The notes beneath the pieces were generated by a model that was given only the letters and a program-made list of their open reading frames with translations, searched no databases and was not told the origin of the DNA. Shown piece by piece: positions 24,950 through 32,489 of a DNA stretch of 64,000 bases. Numbering within the stretch: the stretch's first letter is position 1; the number at the start of each line of letters is the position of its first letter. The DNA comes from Swaminathania salitolerans. Lineage in GTDB: Bacteria > Pseudomonadota > Alphaproteobacteria > Acetobacterales > Acetobacteraceae. The stretch lies in the NCBI RefSeq assembly GCF_025994315.1, contig NZ_BAQE01000020.1; one strand, 5' to 3'. The position numbers were made by a program, and so were the translations under genes.

Positions 24950-25894
24950 ATGCTCTCTCGTCCCCTTCTCCGCTTCGTCCGTGAGGACAAGCATATCCCC
25001 TTCATGCGCGGCCGCTATGCGGGTCTCGCGACCTCGGCGATTCTTTCGCTTCTCTCGGTCGTTCTGTTCTTCGTCCCGGGCCTGAAGCTGGGTCTCGACT
25101 TCCAGGGCGGAATCGTCGTCGAGGCGCAGACGAAAGGCCCCGCCGATTTCGACAAGCTCCGCCACGCCCTGACCGCGCATGGCATTTCCACCGCCGGATT
25201 GCAGAAATTCGGCGGCGATGACGATGTGCTCATCCAGCTCGACACGCCCGCTTCCGGCCCCGATCAGGAACAGGCAACCCAGTCGCTGGTCGACACGGTG
25301 CGCCATGCGGTGGTCGAAGCCCAGCCCGGAACCCAGGTGCTTCGTGCCGACGCGGTCGGCGCCTCGGTCTCGAGCGAGCTGTTCCGCAATGGCCTGCTGG
25401 CGCTGGGGCTGAGTCTTGCGATGATCCTCGTCTATATCTGGATACGCTTCGAATGGGAGTTCGCGGTGAGTGCCGTCATCACTCTGGTGCTCGACCTCAC
25501 GAAAACAGTCGGCTTTCTGGCCATCACACGGTTCCAGTTCGACCTCGTGATGGTGGCTGCGATCCTCACCATTCTCGGCTACTCGACGAATGACAAGGTC
25601 GTGGTCTATGACCGCGTGCGCGAGAATCTCCGCAAATATCGCACGATGCCTCTGCGCGAGCTTCTCGACCGCTCCATCAACGAGACGCTGAACCGGACGC
25701 TCGGCACATCCTCGACCGTATTTCTCGCAGCCCTTCCGCTTGCGATCTTCGGCGGACACAGCCTGTCCGGTTTCGCGACGGTCATGCTGTTTGGCATTGT
25801 CGTCGGGACATCGTCCTCGATCTTCATTGCCGCCCCGCTTCTGCTTCTGATCGGAGAGAAGCGCCTGCGCCGCAATGGCGGACAGAGCGCCTGA
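24950..25894 (+). CDS. secF: Protein translocase subunit SecF
   Basis: 314 residues from the ATG at 24950, four bases after the secD stop; a longer frame from 24911 overlaps secD. Helix 1 at about 20-40, then GLDFQGGIVVEAQTK. The signature of the C-terminal transmembrane block is TILGYSTNDKVVVYDRVREN, plus the helix LFGIVVGTSSSIFIAAPLLL. Partner of SecD in the inner membrane. A strong hairpin follows the stop. Confidence 0.96.
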   Translation: MLSRPLLRFVREDKHIPFMRGRYAGLATSAILSLLSVVLFFVPGLKLGLDFQGGIVVEAQTKGPADFDKLRHALTAHGISTAGLQKFGGDDDVLIQLDTPASGPDQEQATQSLVDTVRHAVVEAQPGTQVLRADAVGASVSSELFRNGLLALGLSLAMILVYIWIRFEWEFAVSAVITLVLDLTKTVGFLAITRFQFDLVMVAAILTILGYSTNDKVVVYDRVRENLRKYRTMPLRELLDRSINETLNRTLGTSSTVFLAALPLAIFGGHSLSGFATVMLFGIVVGTSSSIFIAAPLLLLIGEKRLRRNGGQSA

Positions 25895-25934
25895 CGACAG
25901 GGCTGTTCGCGCGACACGTCTCCCGCGTTACGTT

Positions 25935-25963
25935 CACCCCGGATCCCAAGGCGATCCGGGGTG
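25935..25963 (+). terminator. Hairpin terminator after secF
   Basis: CACCCCGGATC and GATCCGGGGTG form a perfect 11-bp stem with a 7-nt loop, about 40 bases past the secF stop. There is no long T-run, so it may need Rho. It also faces the end of the lipoprotein gene on the minus strand. Confidence 0.7.
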
Positions 25964-26012
25964 TCGCCCGTCCGCCGGGGCGCGCTCGATACACCCCCGG
26001 CGTCTATACGCC

Positions 26013-26405
26013 TTACCGGATCCGCTGCGGTTGAGGCGATAGCGCACCCCGTGCCGGTCGATCGGTGGCCGGCACGCCCTCTACGCTGGTCGAGAAATCG
26101 AGAATCCGGGCTATGCCCTCATCGGCCAGACGATAATTCGCCCGCGTCGGCGCGGCGGCGGCACGGCGGATCGAAATCCATGTATTATGATCGACAGCGA
26201 TCAGGCGGGCGATATCCGCACGGTTTGCATCGTGACGCAGGATACGGCTGATCAGTCCGTGTTCCGCCATCCCGTTGGCAATGGCATAGCTGGTCAGAAG
26301 CACACTCGGGGAGCGGTTCTCCATCACCCCCCCGCCACCCTTGCCGGCGCAACCGGTCAAGAGGGTCAGAGCAGTCAGGATACAGGGCAACAAAAAAGGG
26401 CGCAT
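26013..26405 (-). CDS. Small lipoprotein of unknown function
   Basis: 130 residues from the ATG at 26405, with a lipoprotein signal peptide MRPFLLPCILTALTLLTGCA whose lipobox is LTGC (Cys19). The rest is soluble and has no domain I recognise (VDHNTWISIRRAAAAPTRA). The same frame is open to an ATG at 26465 that overlaps the mscL stop (ATGA), giving 150 residues with a long basic n-region. Either start is possible. The inner ATG lies inside the hairpin of the mscL terminator, which may limit its expression. Confidence 0.72.
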   Translation of the reverse strand: MRPFLLPCILTALTLLTGCAGKGGGGVMENRSPSVLLTSYAIANGMAEHGLISRILRHDANRADIARLIAVDHNTWISIRRAAAAPTRANYRLADEGIARILDFSTSVEGVPATDRPARGALSPQPQRIR

Positions 26406-26422
26406 GAGATGATCATGCGCCC
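26392..26422 (-). terminator. Rho-independent terminator of mscL, overlapping the lipoprotein start
   Basis: On the minus strand GGGCGCATGA (26422-26413), five loop bases, TCATGCGCCC (26407-26398), then TTTTTT (26397-26392). A perfect 10-bp stem followed by six Ts is a textbook terminator. It lies 40 bases after the mscL stop. The ATG at 26405-26403 is within the second arm. Confidence 0.88.
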
Positions 26423-26461
26423 TGCCCGTCCTCGCGCCAAGATGGCGCGACCGGTGCCGCT

Positions 26462-26920
26462 TCATTTCGGGTCCTTCGCCATGATATCGCGAATCTCCGT
26501 GAGGAGGACTTCCGTCTTCGTCGGAGCCGGAGGAGCGGCTGGCTTGGCCTCCTGCTTGCGCTGGAAGCGCGAGATGATCTTGATCAGCCAGAAAATCGCG
26601 AAGGCGACGATCAGGAACTGGATGACGGCATTCAGGAAGACGCCGATATTGACGGTGACGGCTCCCGCTTTCTGCGCCTCCGCCAGCGTCGGCAATACGG
26701 GGCCCTTGAGCGTGACGAAGATGTTGGAGAAATCGATCCCGCCGGTCAGAAGCCCGATACCCGGCGTCAGGATATCCTTGACGAGGCTCGTTACGATCGA
26801 GGTGAACGCCGCACCTACGATGATACCGACCGCCATATCGATGACGTTGCCGCGCATGATGAATTTCTGGAATTCCGTTACCCAGCCCGGCGTGTGCAGC
26901 TTTGATCGAAGGTCGGACAT
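26462..26920 (-). CDS. mscL: Large-conductance mechanosensitive channel MscL
   Basis: 152 residues from the ATG at 26920. TM1 contains the gate motif FIMRGNVIDMAVGIIVGAAF, and TM2 is AVIQFLIVAFAIFWLIKII. The C-terminal bundle (TKTEVLLTEIRDIMAK) is preceded by a proline/alanine-rich linker. It opens under membrane tension to release solutes. It has its own terminator, so the downstream lipoprotein is probably transcribed only by read-through or from its own signal. Confidence 0.96.
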   Translation of the reverse strand: MSDLRSKLHTPGWVTEFQKFIMRGNVIDMAVGIIVGAAFTSIVTSLVKDILTPGIGLLTGGIDFSNIFVTLKGPVLPTLAEAQKAGAVTVNIGVFLNAVIQFLIVAFAIFWLIKIISRFQRKQEAKPAAPPAPTKTEVLLTEIRDIMAKDPK

Positions 26921-27243
26921 CGTCGGTAATTTCCTTGTTTTCTGGTCTTGTTCGGTGTGCGGTTGCGTGTGTCGCGCCCCGGATCGGGCAGGCGCATGCG
27001 AGCCTTCACATGCGGCGACGGTTCTGATGGCCCGGCCCGCGCAATGCGACGAGGCAGTGTCCGGCAACCGGGCGAAGCGGGTATCGGCGCCAGTATCATG
27101 GCGCGAAGGTTACGCTCGGGTTGAGAAAACCCGACCCGGTCAAAAGTTTCTGCGTTTTTATCGTTTCCCTTCCGCGATCTTTCCGATATGACCGCGCCAT
27201 CCGCTCCGGTCGGCATCGGAGCATCCCAGCAAGGACAGTTCTC
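26921..27243. other. Divergent intergenic region between mscL and rpmE, 323 bp
   Basis: No gene is seen. A frame open through 27121-27243 is only an upstream extension of rpmE without family similarity. It must hold the promoters of both genes, but I could not assign them with confidence. Confidence 0.6.
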
Positions 27244-27477
27244 ATGAAATCCGGCATTCATCCCGAATACCACGAAATCACGATCATCATGACCGATGGC
27301 ACCGAGTTCACCACGCGCTCCTGCTACGGCAAGGCTGGCGATACGCTCCGCCTCGATGTCGATCCGAAGTCGCACCCCGCATGGACCGGCGTGCAGCGCA
27401 TGCTCGATACGGGCGGCCAGGTCGCGAAGTTCAACAAGCGCTTCGCCGGAATCGGTTCGCGCGCGGCCAAGAAGTAA
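27244..27477 (+). CDS. rpmE: 50S ribosomal protein L31
   Basis: 77 residues opening MKSGIHPEYHEITIIMTDGT and ending KFNKRFAGIGSRAAKK, with the conserved LRLDVDPKSHPAWTG. Only one cysteine is present, so this is the zinc-free (C-minus) form usual in alphaproteobacteria. The ATG has AAGGA 12 bases upstream. Confidence 0.96.
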   Translation: MKSGIHPEYHEITIIMTDGTEFTTRSCYGKAGDTLRLDVDPKSHPAWTGVQRMLDTGGQVAKFNKRFAGIGSRAAKK

Positions 27478-27497
27478 AAACCGCCAGACCTCCTTCT

Positions 27498-27517
27498 CCG
27501 GTCCTTGTCTGGACCGG
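27498..27517 (+). terminator. Hairpin after rpmE, weak terminator candidate
   Basis: CCGGTCC and GGACCGG enclose TTGTCT, 20 bases after the rpmE stop. There is no T-run. It overlaps the -35 of the heat-shock promoter at 27504, so it may be partly regulatory. Confidence 0.5.
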
Positions 27518-27531
27518 GAACGATCCTAAAT
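27504..27531 (+). promoter_or_regulatory. Predicted RpoH (sigma-32) promoter of hsp20
   Basis: CTTG at 27504-27507, 17 bases, then CCTAAAT at 27525-27531. The alphaproteobacterial RpoH consensus is CTTG-N17-CYTATNT, so all but one defined base match. Transcription should start near 27538, giving a leader of about 98 nt. Confidence 0.65.
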
Positions 27532-27536
27532 GAATT

Positions 27537-27632
27537 TCATGTCACGATGCCCCAGGGGTCATGACATGACACTCAGGCGCTGCGTCTGCCCATTCGGAGA
27601 CGAGGCGCCGGATCTGCCTTTGAAGGAGGTTC
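27537..27632 (+). ncRNA. Predicted ROSE-like RNA thermometer in the hsp20 leader
   Basis: Three successive hairpins fill the leader. The first pairs TCATGTCA (27537-27544) with TGACATGA (27562-27569), with an inner CCCC/GGGG stem. The second pairs GGCGC and CGTCT with AGACG and GCGCC (27576-27609). The third, at 27611-27632, folds GATCTGCC against the ribosome site GGAGGTTC with internal mismatches, around a loop TTTGAA. A weak last hairpin that masks the Shine-Dalgarno box is the hallmark of ROSE elements before alphaproteobacterial small heat-shock genes. Confidence 0.58.
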
Positions 27633-27635
27633 ACC

Positions 27636-28133
27636 ATGTCCTACGATTTCGCACCGCTTCTTCGCTCGGCCATCGGCTTCGACCGACTGGCACGCCTCGT
27701 CGATGATGCCGTGACCAATGCGCCCGCTCATGCGAGCTATCCCCCCTACAATATCGAAAAAGCCCCGGACGAGACCTATCGCCTGACCATGGCGCTGGCC
27801 GGTTTCGGTCCCGACGATGTCGATGTCTATCTCGCCGAGAACCAGCTCGTCATCAAGGGGAGCGTTCCCCGCGCGATTGGCGACACCGAGGTGCTCCATC
27901 GCGGGATTGCGACGCGCGCCTTCGAGCGACGCTTCGCCCTTGCCGATCATATCGAGGTCACGGGCGCGGAAATGGATAACGGTCTTCTCACCGTATCCGT
28001 GCGTCAACTTACGCCCGAGGCGCTCAAGCCGAGACGGATCCCCATTGCGACGGGTCGTGCCTCACCCGCAACGCCGCACGCGCCACCCCCGGAGCACCGC
28101 CCTCACGGCCAGGGTCTCGATCGCGCCGCCTGA
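27636..28133 (+). CDS. Small heat-shock protein, Hsp20/IbpA family
   Basis: 165 residues. N-terminal arm MSYDFAPLLRSAIGFDRLAR as in IbpA-type proteins; alpha-crystallin domain about residues 32-125 (YNIEKAPDETYRLTMALAGF, IATRAFERRFALADHIEVTG). The C-terminal tail is proline- and histidine-rich with RRIPI, an I-x-I-like anchor. A holdase chaperone that binds unfolding proteins during heat shock. Strong ribosome site AAGGAGG, predicted RpoH promoter and thermometer upstream, and a GC-rich hairpin at 28146-28168 after the stop. Confidence 0.93.
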   Translation: MSYDFAPLLRSAIGFDRLARLVDDAVTNAPAHASYPPYNIEKAPDETYRLTMALAGFGPDDVDVYLAENQLVIKGSVPRAIGDTEVLHRGIATRAFERRFALADHIEVTGAEMDNGLLTVSVRQLTPEALKPRRIPIATGRASPATPHAPPPEHRPHGQGLDRAA

Positions 28134-28145
28134 TGCGTCGGCCTC

Positions 28146-28168
28146 CCGGTCCGGGTTCCCCGGGCCGG
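28146..28168 (+). terminator. GC-rich hairpin after hsp20
   Basis: CCGGTCCGGG and CCCGGGCCGG pair over 10 positions (one G-T) around TTC, about a dozen bases after the hsp20 stop. There is no T-run. Confidence 0.6.
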
Positions 28169-28405
28169 AAGCTCGCGCCAGGTCTTCGGGCAAGTCTGGC
28201 GGGCCGGTTCCCCGGGCCGATCCTGCCGGGTCAGGGTGGTTTTTTGCGCGAGGGGCTTGACCCCTCCCGCTCGCTCGGACCATATCTCATGGCAGCTTTG
28301 CAATGCATCCAGCAGGTGCCGCGCAGATCTCCCGGCTTCCTTTCCGGGTCGACAAGTCAATCGGTGCCTGCTGGAGCGCTGCTCCCCTCGCAGGATAGAC
28401 CGAAC

Positions 28406-28990
28406 ATGACCTTGCCGCTGATGCCGAAAGCCACTGCAGTCTGGCTTATCGACAAAACCGCCCTCACCTTCACACAGATCGCCGAATTCTGCGGCATGCA
28501 TCCGCTCGAGGTCCAGGCAATTGCCGATGGTGAGGTCGCTGCGGGTATCAACGGATACGATCCGGTCAAGAACAACCAGCTCACGCAGGAGCAGATCACG
28601 CGTTGTGAAGGCAACCCGGAGCTGCGCCTCAAGCTTTCCGCAAAGGCCAACCCGGTCGCGCGGCGCGCCAAGGGTGCACGCTACACGCCGATCGCCCGGC
28701 GCAACGACCGTCCCGATGCCATCGCCTTCGTTCTGCGTCAGTTTCCCCAGCTTTCCGAGCTGCAGATCATCAAGCTTCTGGGCACGACCAAGGACACCAT
28801 CGCCAAGGTGAGAGACCGCCAGCACTGGAACAGCGCGAACATCAAGCCGCGCGATCCGGTCATTCTCGGCCTGTGCAGCCAGACCGATCTCAATGCCGCC
28901 GTCCATACCGCCAATGAACGCCTCGCCCGCGAAGGCCATGCGGTTCCCGTCGTGGCAGAACCCGCGGATCTCGACGAAGGCGAAATCTGA
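28406..28990 (+). CDS. DUF1013 (TrcR-type) putative cell-cycle regulator
   Basis: 194 residues from the ATG at 28406; the open frame upstream to 28133 is low-complexity and unlike the family. The start MTLPLMPKATAVWLIDKTAL and the block FTQIAEFCGMHPLEVQAIAD are typical of DUF1013, a family nearly confined to alphaproteobacteria and annotated in Pfam as cell cycle regulator TrcR. Helix-turn-helix-like segments are visible at LSELQIIKLLGTTKDTIAKV. Cytoplasmic and probably DNA- or RNA-polymerase-associated. A C-terminal acidic tail is present (EPADLDEGEI). Confidence 0.82.
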   Translation: MTLPLMPKATAVWLIDKTALTFTQIAEFCGMHPLEVQAIADGEVAAGINGYDPVKNNQLTQEQITRCEGNPELRLKLSAKANPVARRAKGARYTPIARRNDRPDAIAFVLRQFPQLSELQIIKLLGTTKDTIAKVRDRQHWNSANIKPRDPVILGLCSQTDLNAAVHTANERLAREGHAVPVVAEPADLDEGEI

Positions 28991-29070
28991 GACGGATATG
29001 GCTCCCGCCCCGGCGCTGCTGTAAGAACAGTCGATCGCCGGTGGCGCCTATTGAAGCGGGATGATTCTGA

Positions 29071-29271
29071 ATGCTCGTCGATCAACAAATCATGCTTCGC
29101 CGATTGCATGAGCTCCGCAGCGAGCACAGGGATCTCGATACCGTTATCGATCGACTGGTTCTGCATCCGCTGAACCAGTTGCAACTTCAGCGGCTCAAGA
29201 AAAGAAAACTCCTCCTCAAGGACGAGATCAATTTTCTCGAAAACCGCCTCATTCCGGACGACATAGCCTGA
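29071..29271 (+). CDS. DUF465 (YdcH-like) small protein
   Basis: 66 residues, helical throughout, with the family pattern LHELRSEHRDLDTVIDRLV and LQRLKKRKLLLKDEINFLEN. Function unknown. It ends two bases before purE and is co-directional, so it is probably cotranscribed with purEK. Confidence 0.88.
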   Translation: MLVDQQIMLRRLHELRSEHRDLDTVIDRLVLHPLNQLQLQRLKKRKLLLKDEINFLENRLIPDDIA

Positions 29272-29272
29272 C

Positions 29273-29800
29273 ATGAGCGAAGAACTCGATGCCTATAACG
29301 AGGCGACGAATACGACCGGCACCCCGGGCGTCGGCATCATCATGGGGAGCCAGTCGGACTGGGCGACCATGATCCATGCCGCGGAGAAGCTCGGCGAGCT
29401 CGAAATCGGTTTCGAGACCCGGATCGTCTCCGCCCATCGCACCCCGGACCGTCTGGCCGATTACGCGAAATCGGCGCGTACGCGCGGGCTCGGCGTGATT
29501 ATCGCCGGTGCCGGGGGGGCCGCTCATCTTCCGGGCATGGTTTCCGCCTGGACGACGCTGCCGGTTCTGGGAGTTCCCGTGGAGTCCCATGCGCTCAAGG
29601 GCATGGATTCGCTTCTGTCGATCGTCCAGATGCCCGGGGGCGTGCCCGTGGGAACGCTTGCGATCGGCAAGGCCGGTGCCATCAATGCCGCCCTGCTCGC
29701 GGCTTCGATTCTCTCGCTCTCGGATCCCGATCTCGCCACCCGGCTCGAGACCTGGCGCGCCATGCAGACGGCGGCGGTGGCGGATACCCCCAAATCATGA
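29273..29800 (+). CDS. purE: N5-carboxyaminoimidazole ribonucleotide mutase PurE
   Basis: 175 residues. The class I PurE motifs GIIMGSQSDWATM (phosphate-binding loop), VSAHRTPDRL (catalytic His) and AGAGGAAHLPGMVSAWTTLP are all present. It converts N5-CAIR to CAIR in purine synthesis. The stop overlaps the purK ATG by 4 bp. Confidence 0.96.
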   Translation: MSEELDAYNEATNTTGTPGVGIIMGSQSDWATMIHAAEKLGELEIGFETRIVSAHRTPDRLADYAKSARTRGLGVIIAGAGGAAHLPGMVSAWTTLPVLGVPVESHALKGMDSLLSIVQMPGGVPVGTLAIGKAGAINAALLAASILSLSDPDLATRLETWRAMQTAAVADTPKS

Positions 29801-30942
29801 CGGCAGCGACACTGCCGGTCGGGGCGACGCTCGGGATTATCGGCGGCGGCCAGCTGGGGCGCATGTCCGCAATGGCAGCAGCGCGGCTCGGTTTCAACGT
29901 GCATATCCTCAGCGCGGAATCCGACCCGCCGGCAGGCGACGTTGCACGCCGGACGACCGTCGGCGCCTATGACGACCCGGAAATCCTGCGGCGCTTTGCC
30001 GAAAGCGTGGATGCGATCACCTTCGAGTTCGAGAATATCTCTGCCGGAGGGCTGGACATTCTCTCCTCCCTGCGCCCTGTGCATCCCTCCGGCGCCATTC
30101 TCGCCATCAGCCAGGACCGCGTCCGGGAGAAGAGCTTTCTCGCCGCACATGACATCGCCGTCGCACCGTTCCATTCCGTTCCGGATCGCTCTCATCTCGC
30201 CATGGCGGCAGAGACGCTCGGTTTCCCCTTTCTCCTCAAGACGACCCGCTTCGGCTATGACGGCAAGGGCCAGTTCCGGATCGCCGATCGTGCAATGCTC
30301 GAGGCACTCGAGGCCGAGCTCCCCTACCCGCTGATCGCCGAGGGTTATGTCGATTTCGCCTGCGAACTGAGCGTGATGGTGGCGCGCAACGCCCTCGGCG
30401 CCGTCCAGAGCTTTGCCGTGACCGAGAACCAGCACAAGGACGGCATTCTCGATCTCAGCCTCGCTCCGGCGCGCATCCCCGTCGATCTCGCCCACAAGGC
30501 GCAGGATCTGGCCCGGCGCGTTGCCGGGGCGCTCGATCTGATCGGTCTGCTGGGGGTCGAGATGTTCGTCACGGCGCAGGGGACACTTCTCGTCAACGAG
30601 ATCGCCCCCCGCCCCCACAACTCGGGACACTGGACGATGGATGCCTGCGTCGTCGATCAGTTCGAGATGCATATCCGTGCAGTGGCCGGGCTTCCCCTGC
30701 CCGATCCCTATCGTCACAGCGATGCCGCGATGAAGAACCTGATCGGACCGCAGGGGTTGGCGGCCTGCCCGCCTGCCCTGCAGGAGCCGGGTCTTGCGCT
30801 GCATCTCTATGGCAAGTCTGAATGGCGCGAGGGGCGCAAGATGGGACACGTCAATGCGCTCTTCCCGCTGGGGGCCCTGCCCGGCAGCTATGGGCTGGAA
30901 GAGCGGTTCGACCGTCTCTTCTCACGGATCGAGGAGCCCTGA
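29797..30942 (+). CDS. purK: N5-carboxyaminoimidazole ribonucleotide synthase PurK
   Basis: 381 residues of ATP-grasp fold: IIGGGQLGRMSAMAAARLGF at the N-terminus, KTTRFGYDGKGQ, LLGVEMFVTAQGTLLVNEIA and PRPHNSGHWT. It makes N5-CAIR from AIR, ATP and bicarbonate, feeding PurE. Its last 21 bases overlap the end of radC on the opposite strand. Confidence 0.96.
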   Translation: MTAATLPVGATLGIIGGGQLGRMSAMAAARLGFNVHILSAESDPPAGDVARRTTVGAYDDPEILRRFAESVDAITFEFENISAGGLDILSSLRPVHPSGAILAISQDRVREKSFLAAHDIAVAPFHSVPDRSHLAMAAETLGFPFLLKTTRFGYDGKGQFRIADRAMLEALEAELPYPLIAEGYVDFACELSVMVARNALGAVQSFAVTENQHKDGILDLSLAPARIPVDLAHKAQDLARRVAGALDLIGLLGVEMFVTAQGTLLVNEIAPRPHNSGHWTMDACVVDQFEMHIRAVAGLPLPDPYRHSDAAMKNLIGPQGLAACPPALQEPGLALHLYGKSEWREGRKMGHVNALFPLGALPGSYGLEERFDRLFSRIEEP

Positions 30943-31698
30943 GTCCCTGAAGCTCATATGGGCGCCGTTGCCGATGATGATGTGATCCGCGATCCCGACC
31001 TCGATGAGCGCGAGCGCTCTGGAGACATCGCGGGTCATGGCGATATCCTCGCGGGAAGGGGTCGGATCGCCGCTGGGATGATTATGAACGAGTATGATCC
31101 GGTGCGCGCCGAGCTCCATGGCCCGGCGCGCGACCTCTCGCGGGTAGACCGGCGTGTGGTTGACGGTCCCACGGGTCTGGGTTTCCTCGGCGATCAGCCT
31201 GTTGGATCCGTCGAGAAACAGGACAAGAAACTGCTCGACGCTTTCGCGTGCGAGGCGGGAGAAAAGATAATCGAGCGTCGTCTTCCTGTTGGAGAGTATA
31301 TCGTCCCGCCCCATGAGCGCGCGCCCGTAACGCAAGGCCGCTTCGTGCAGAAGGCGGATGGCCGCGATCGTCGTGCCGTCCATCGGCTTCATACCCTGCA
31401 GCGCCCGTGTGTCGGCAGCGAAGACACTGGCAAGGGAACCGAAACGGGTATGCAGAACCCGAGCGAGGGTTTCGCCCCTCTCTCCTGCCACACCGATCGC
31501 CTCCGCGAACAACCCCAGCAACGCCTCGTCGGAGAGAACCTGCCCATGACCGGCCATGAGCGCCCGATGCGGCAGCTCGGCCCAATCGGTTACGGATAAC
31601 GTCTCATCCGCTTCCGCGACATCCGGTGCCCGGGATCGGGTGCGCCTGTTTCGCGTTCCGGAACGCTTACGCTTTTCGACACGGTTTTCTTCCTGCAC
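30922..31698 (-). CDS. radC: RadC-family JAMM-domain protein, intact
   Basis: 258 residues from a GTG at 31698 behind GGAGGA. The N-terminal helical part precedes the JAB/MPN domain, with VYPREVARRAMELGA and the metal-binding motif LVHNHPSGDPTPS (HxH and D). The family (UPF0758) is of debated function, once linked to DNA repair. The gene is convergent with purK and divergent from the HAD phosphatase gene. A second copy lies 0.8 kb away at 32490-33329. Confidence 0.93.
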   Translation of the reverse strand: MQEENRVEKRKRSGTRNRRTRSRAPDVAEADETLSVTDWAELPHRALMAGHGQVLSDEALLGLFAEAIGVAGERGETLARVLHTRFGSLASVFAADTRALQGMKPMDGTTIAAIRLLHEAALRYGRALMGRDDILSNRKTTLDYLFSRLARESVEQFLVLFLDGSNRLIAEETQTRGTVNHTPVYPREVARRAMELGAHRIILVHNHPSGDPTPSREDIAMTRDVSRALALIEVGIADHIIIGNGAHMSFRDSGLLDP

Positions 31699-31727
31699 GA
31701 TCGTCCATCCTCCTCCTTCGGTGACTT

Positions 31728-32429
31728 ATGTCAGATTTTTCCGGTTATTCGAGCGCCTGCGCTCTCCTTTTCGATCTCGATGGCACGATCATCGACTCCC
31801 GGGTCGGTATCGTCAGCACCCTTCATGCCGTCATCGCCGCGCTCGGCCATACGCCCGACCCGCAGATCGATCTCACCTGGGTCGTCGGGCCGCCGCTGGC
31901 CGAGCTCATGGAGGAAGTCATCGGTGCGTATGGCGACCGACGCGTGGCAGAAGCGATCGCGCTCTACCGGCATTTCTACGCGGAGCGGGGGCGTTTCCTG
32001 ACCCCGGTATTCCCGGAGATGGATCGCCTCCTCCGAACCCTCAAAGACAGCGCGATCCGCATTTTCACGGCGACATCCAAGCCCGCCTCCCTTGCGCGAC
32101 AGATTCTCGAACAACACGGTCTCGATTCATGCTTCGAGGCGATCTGTGGTGCCGGAGATGACGATAGCGGCGGCGAAAAACCCGAGATGATCGCGCGGAT
32201 CGCGAGCGAATACGGTCTCACGCCGCGGCGTACGCTCATGATCGGCGACCGGCGCTTCGATATCAGCGGCGCCCATGCCAATCAGATACGCGGTCTTGGC
32301 GTGTTGTGGGGATATGGCGGCGCCGCGGAGCTGACCGCCGCGGGTGCCGATATGCTGGTTGAGACGCCCGGGGCGCTCGGCGATGCCATCATCGGCCAGT
32401 TCGAGGCGCTCTCCCGCCATCCGGCCTGA
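31728..32429 (+). CDS. HAD-superfamily hydrolase, phosphoglycolate phosphatase-like
   Basis: 233 residues. HAD motif I is LLFDLDGTIIDS (nucleophile Asp), motif II TATSKP, motif III the Lys of EKPEMI, and motif IV MIGDRRFDISGA. A helical cap lies between motifs I and II, as in subfamily IA. Probably a small-molecule phosphatase such as Gph; the substrate is unproven. Confidence 0.88.
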   Translation: MSDFSGYSSACALLFDLDGTIIDSRVGIVSTLHAVIAALGHTPDPQIDLTWVVGPPLAELMEEVIGAYGDRRVAEAIALYRHFYAERGRFLTPVFPEMDRLLRTLKDSAIRIFTATSKPASLARQILEQHGLDSCFEAICGAGDDDSGGEKPEMIARIASEYGLTPRRTLMIGDRRFDISGAHANQIRGLGVLWGYGGAAELTAAGADMLVETPGALGDAIIGQFEALSRHPA

Positions 32430-32489
32430 TCGTCGCGCAACCTTCCGATCCCGGGGCGCGCTCCCCCGATGCGCGCGGGAAGCCCGGGG

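Noticed and set aside
23416..25005. Minus-strand frame of 529 residues
   Set aside because: Antisense to secD; composition is Arg/His/Gly-rich as expected of a shadow frame.
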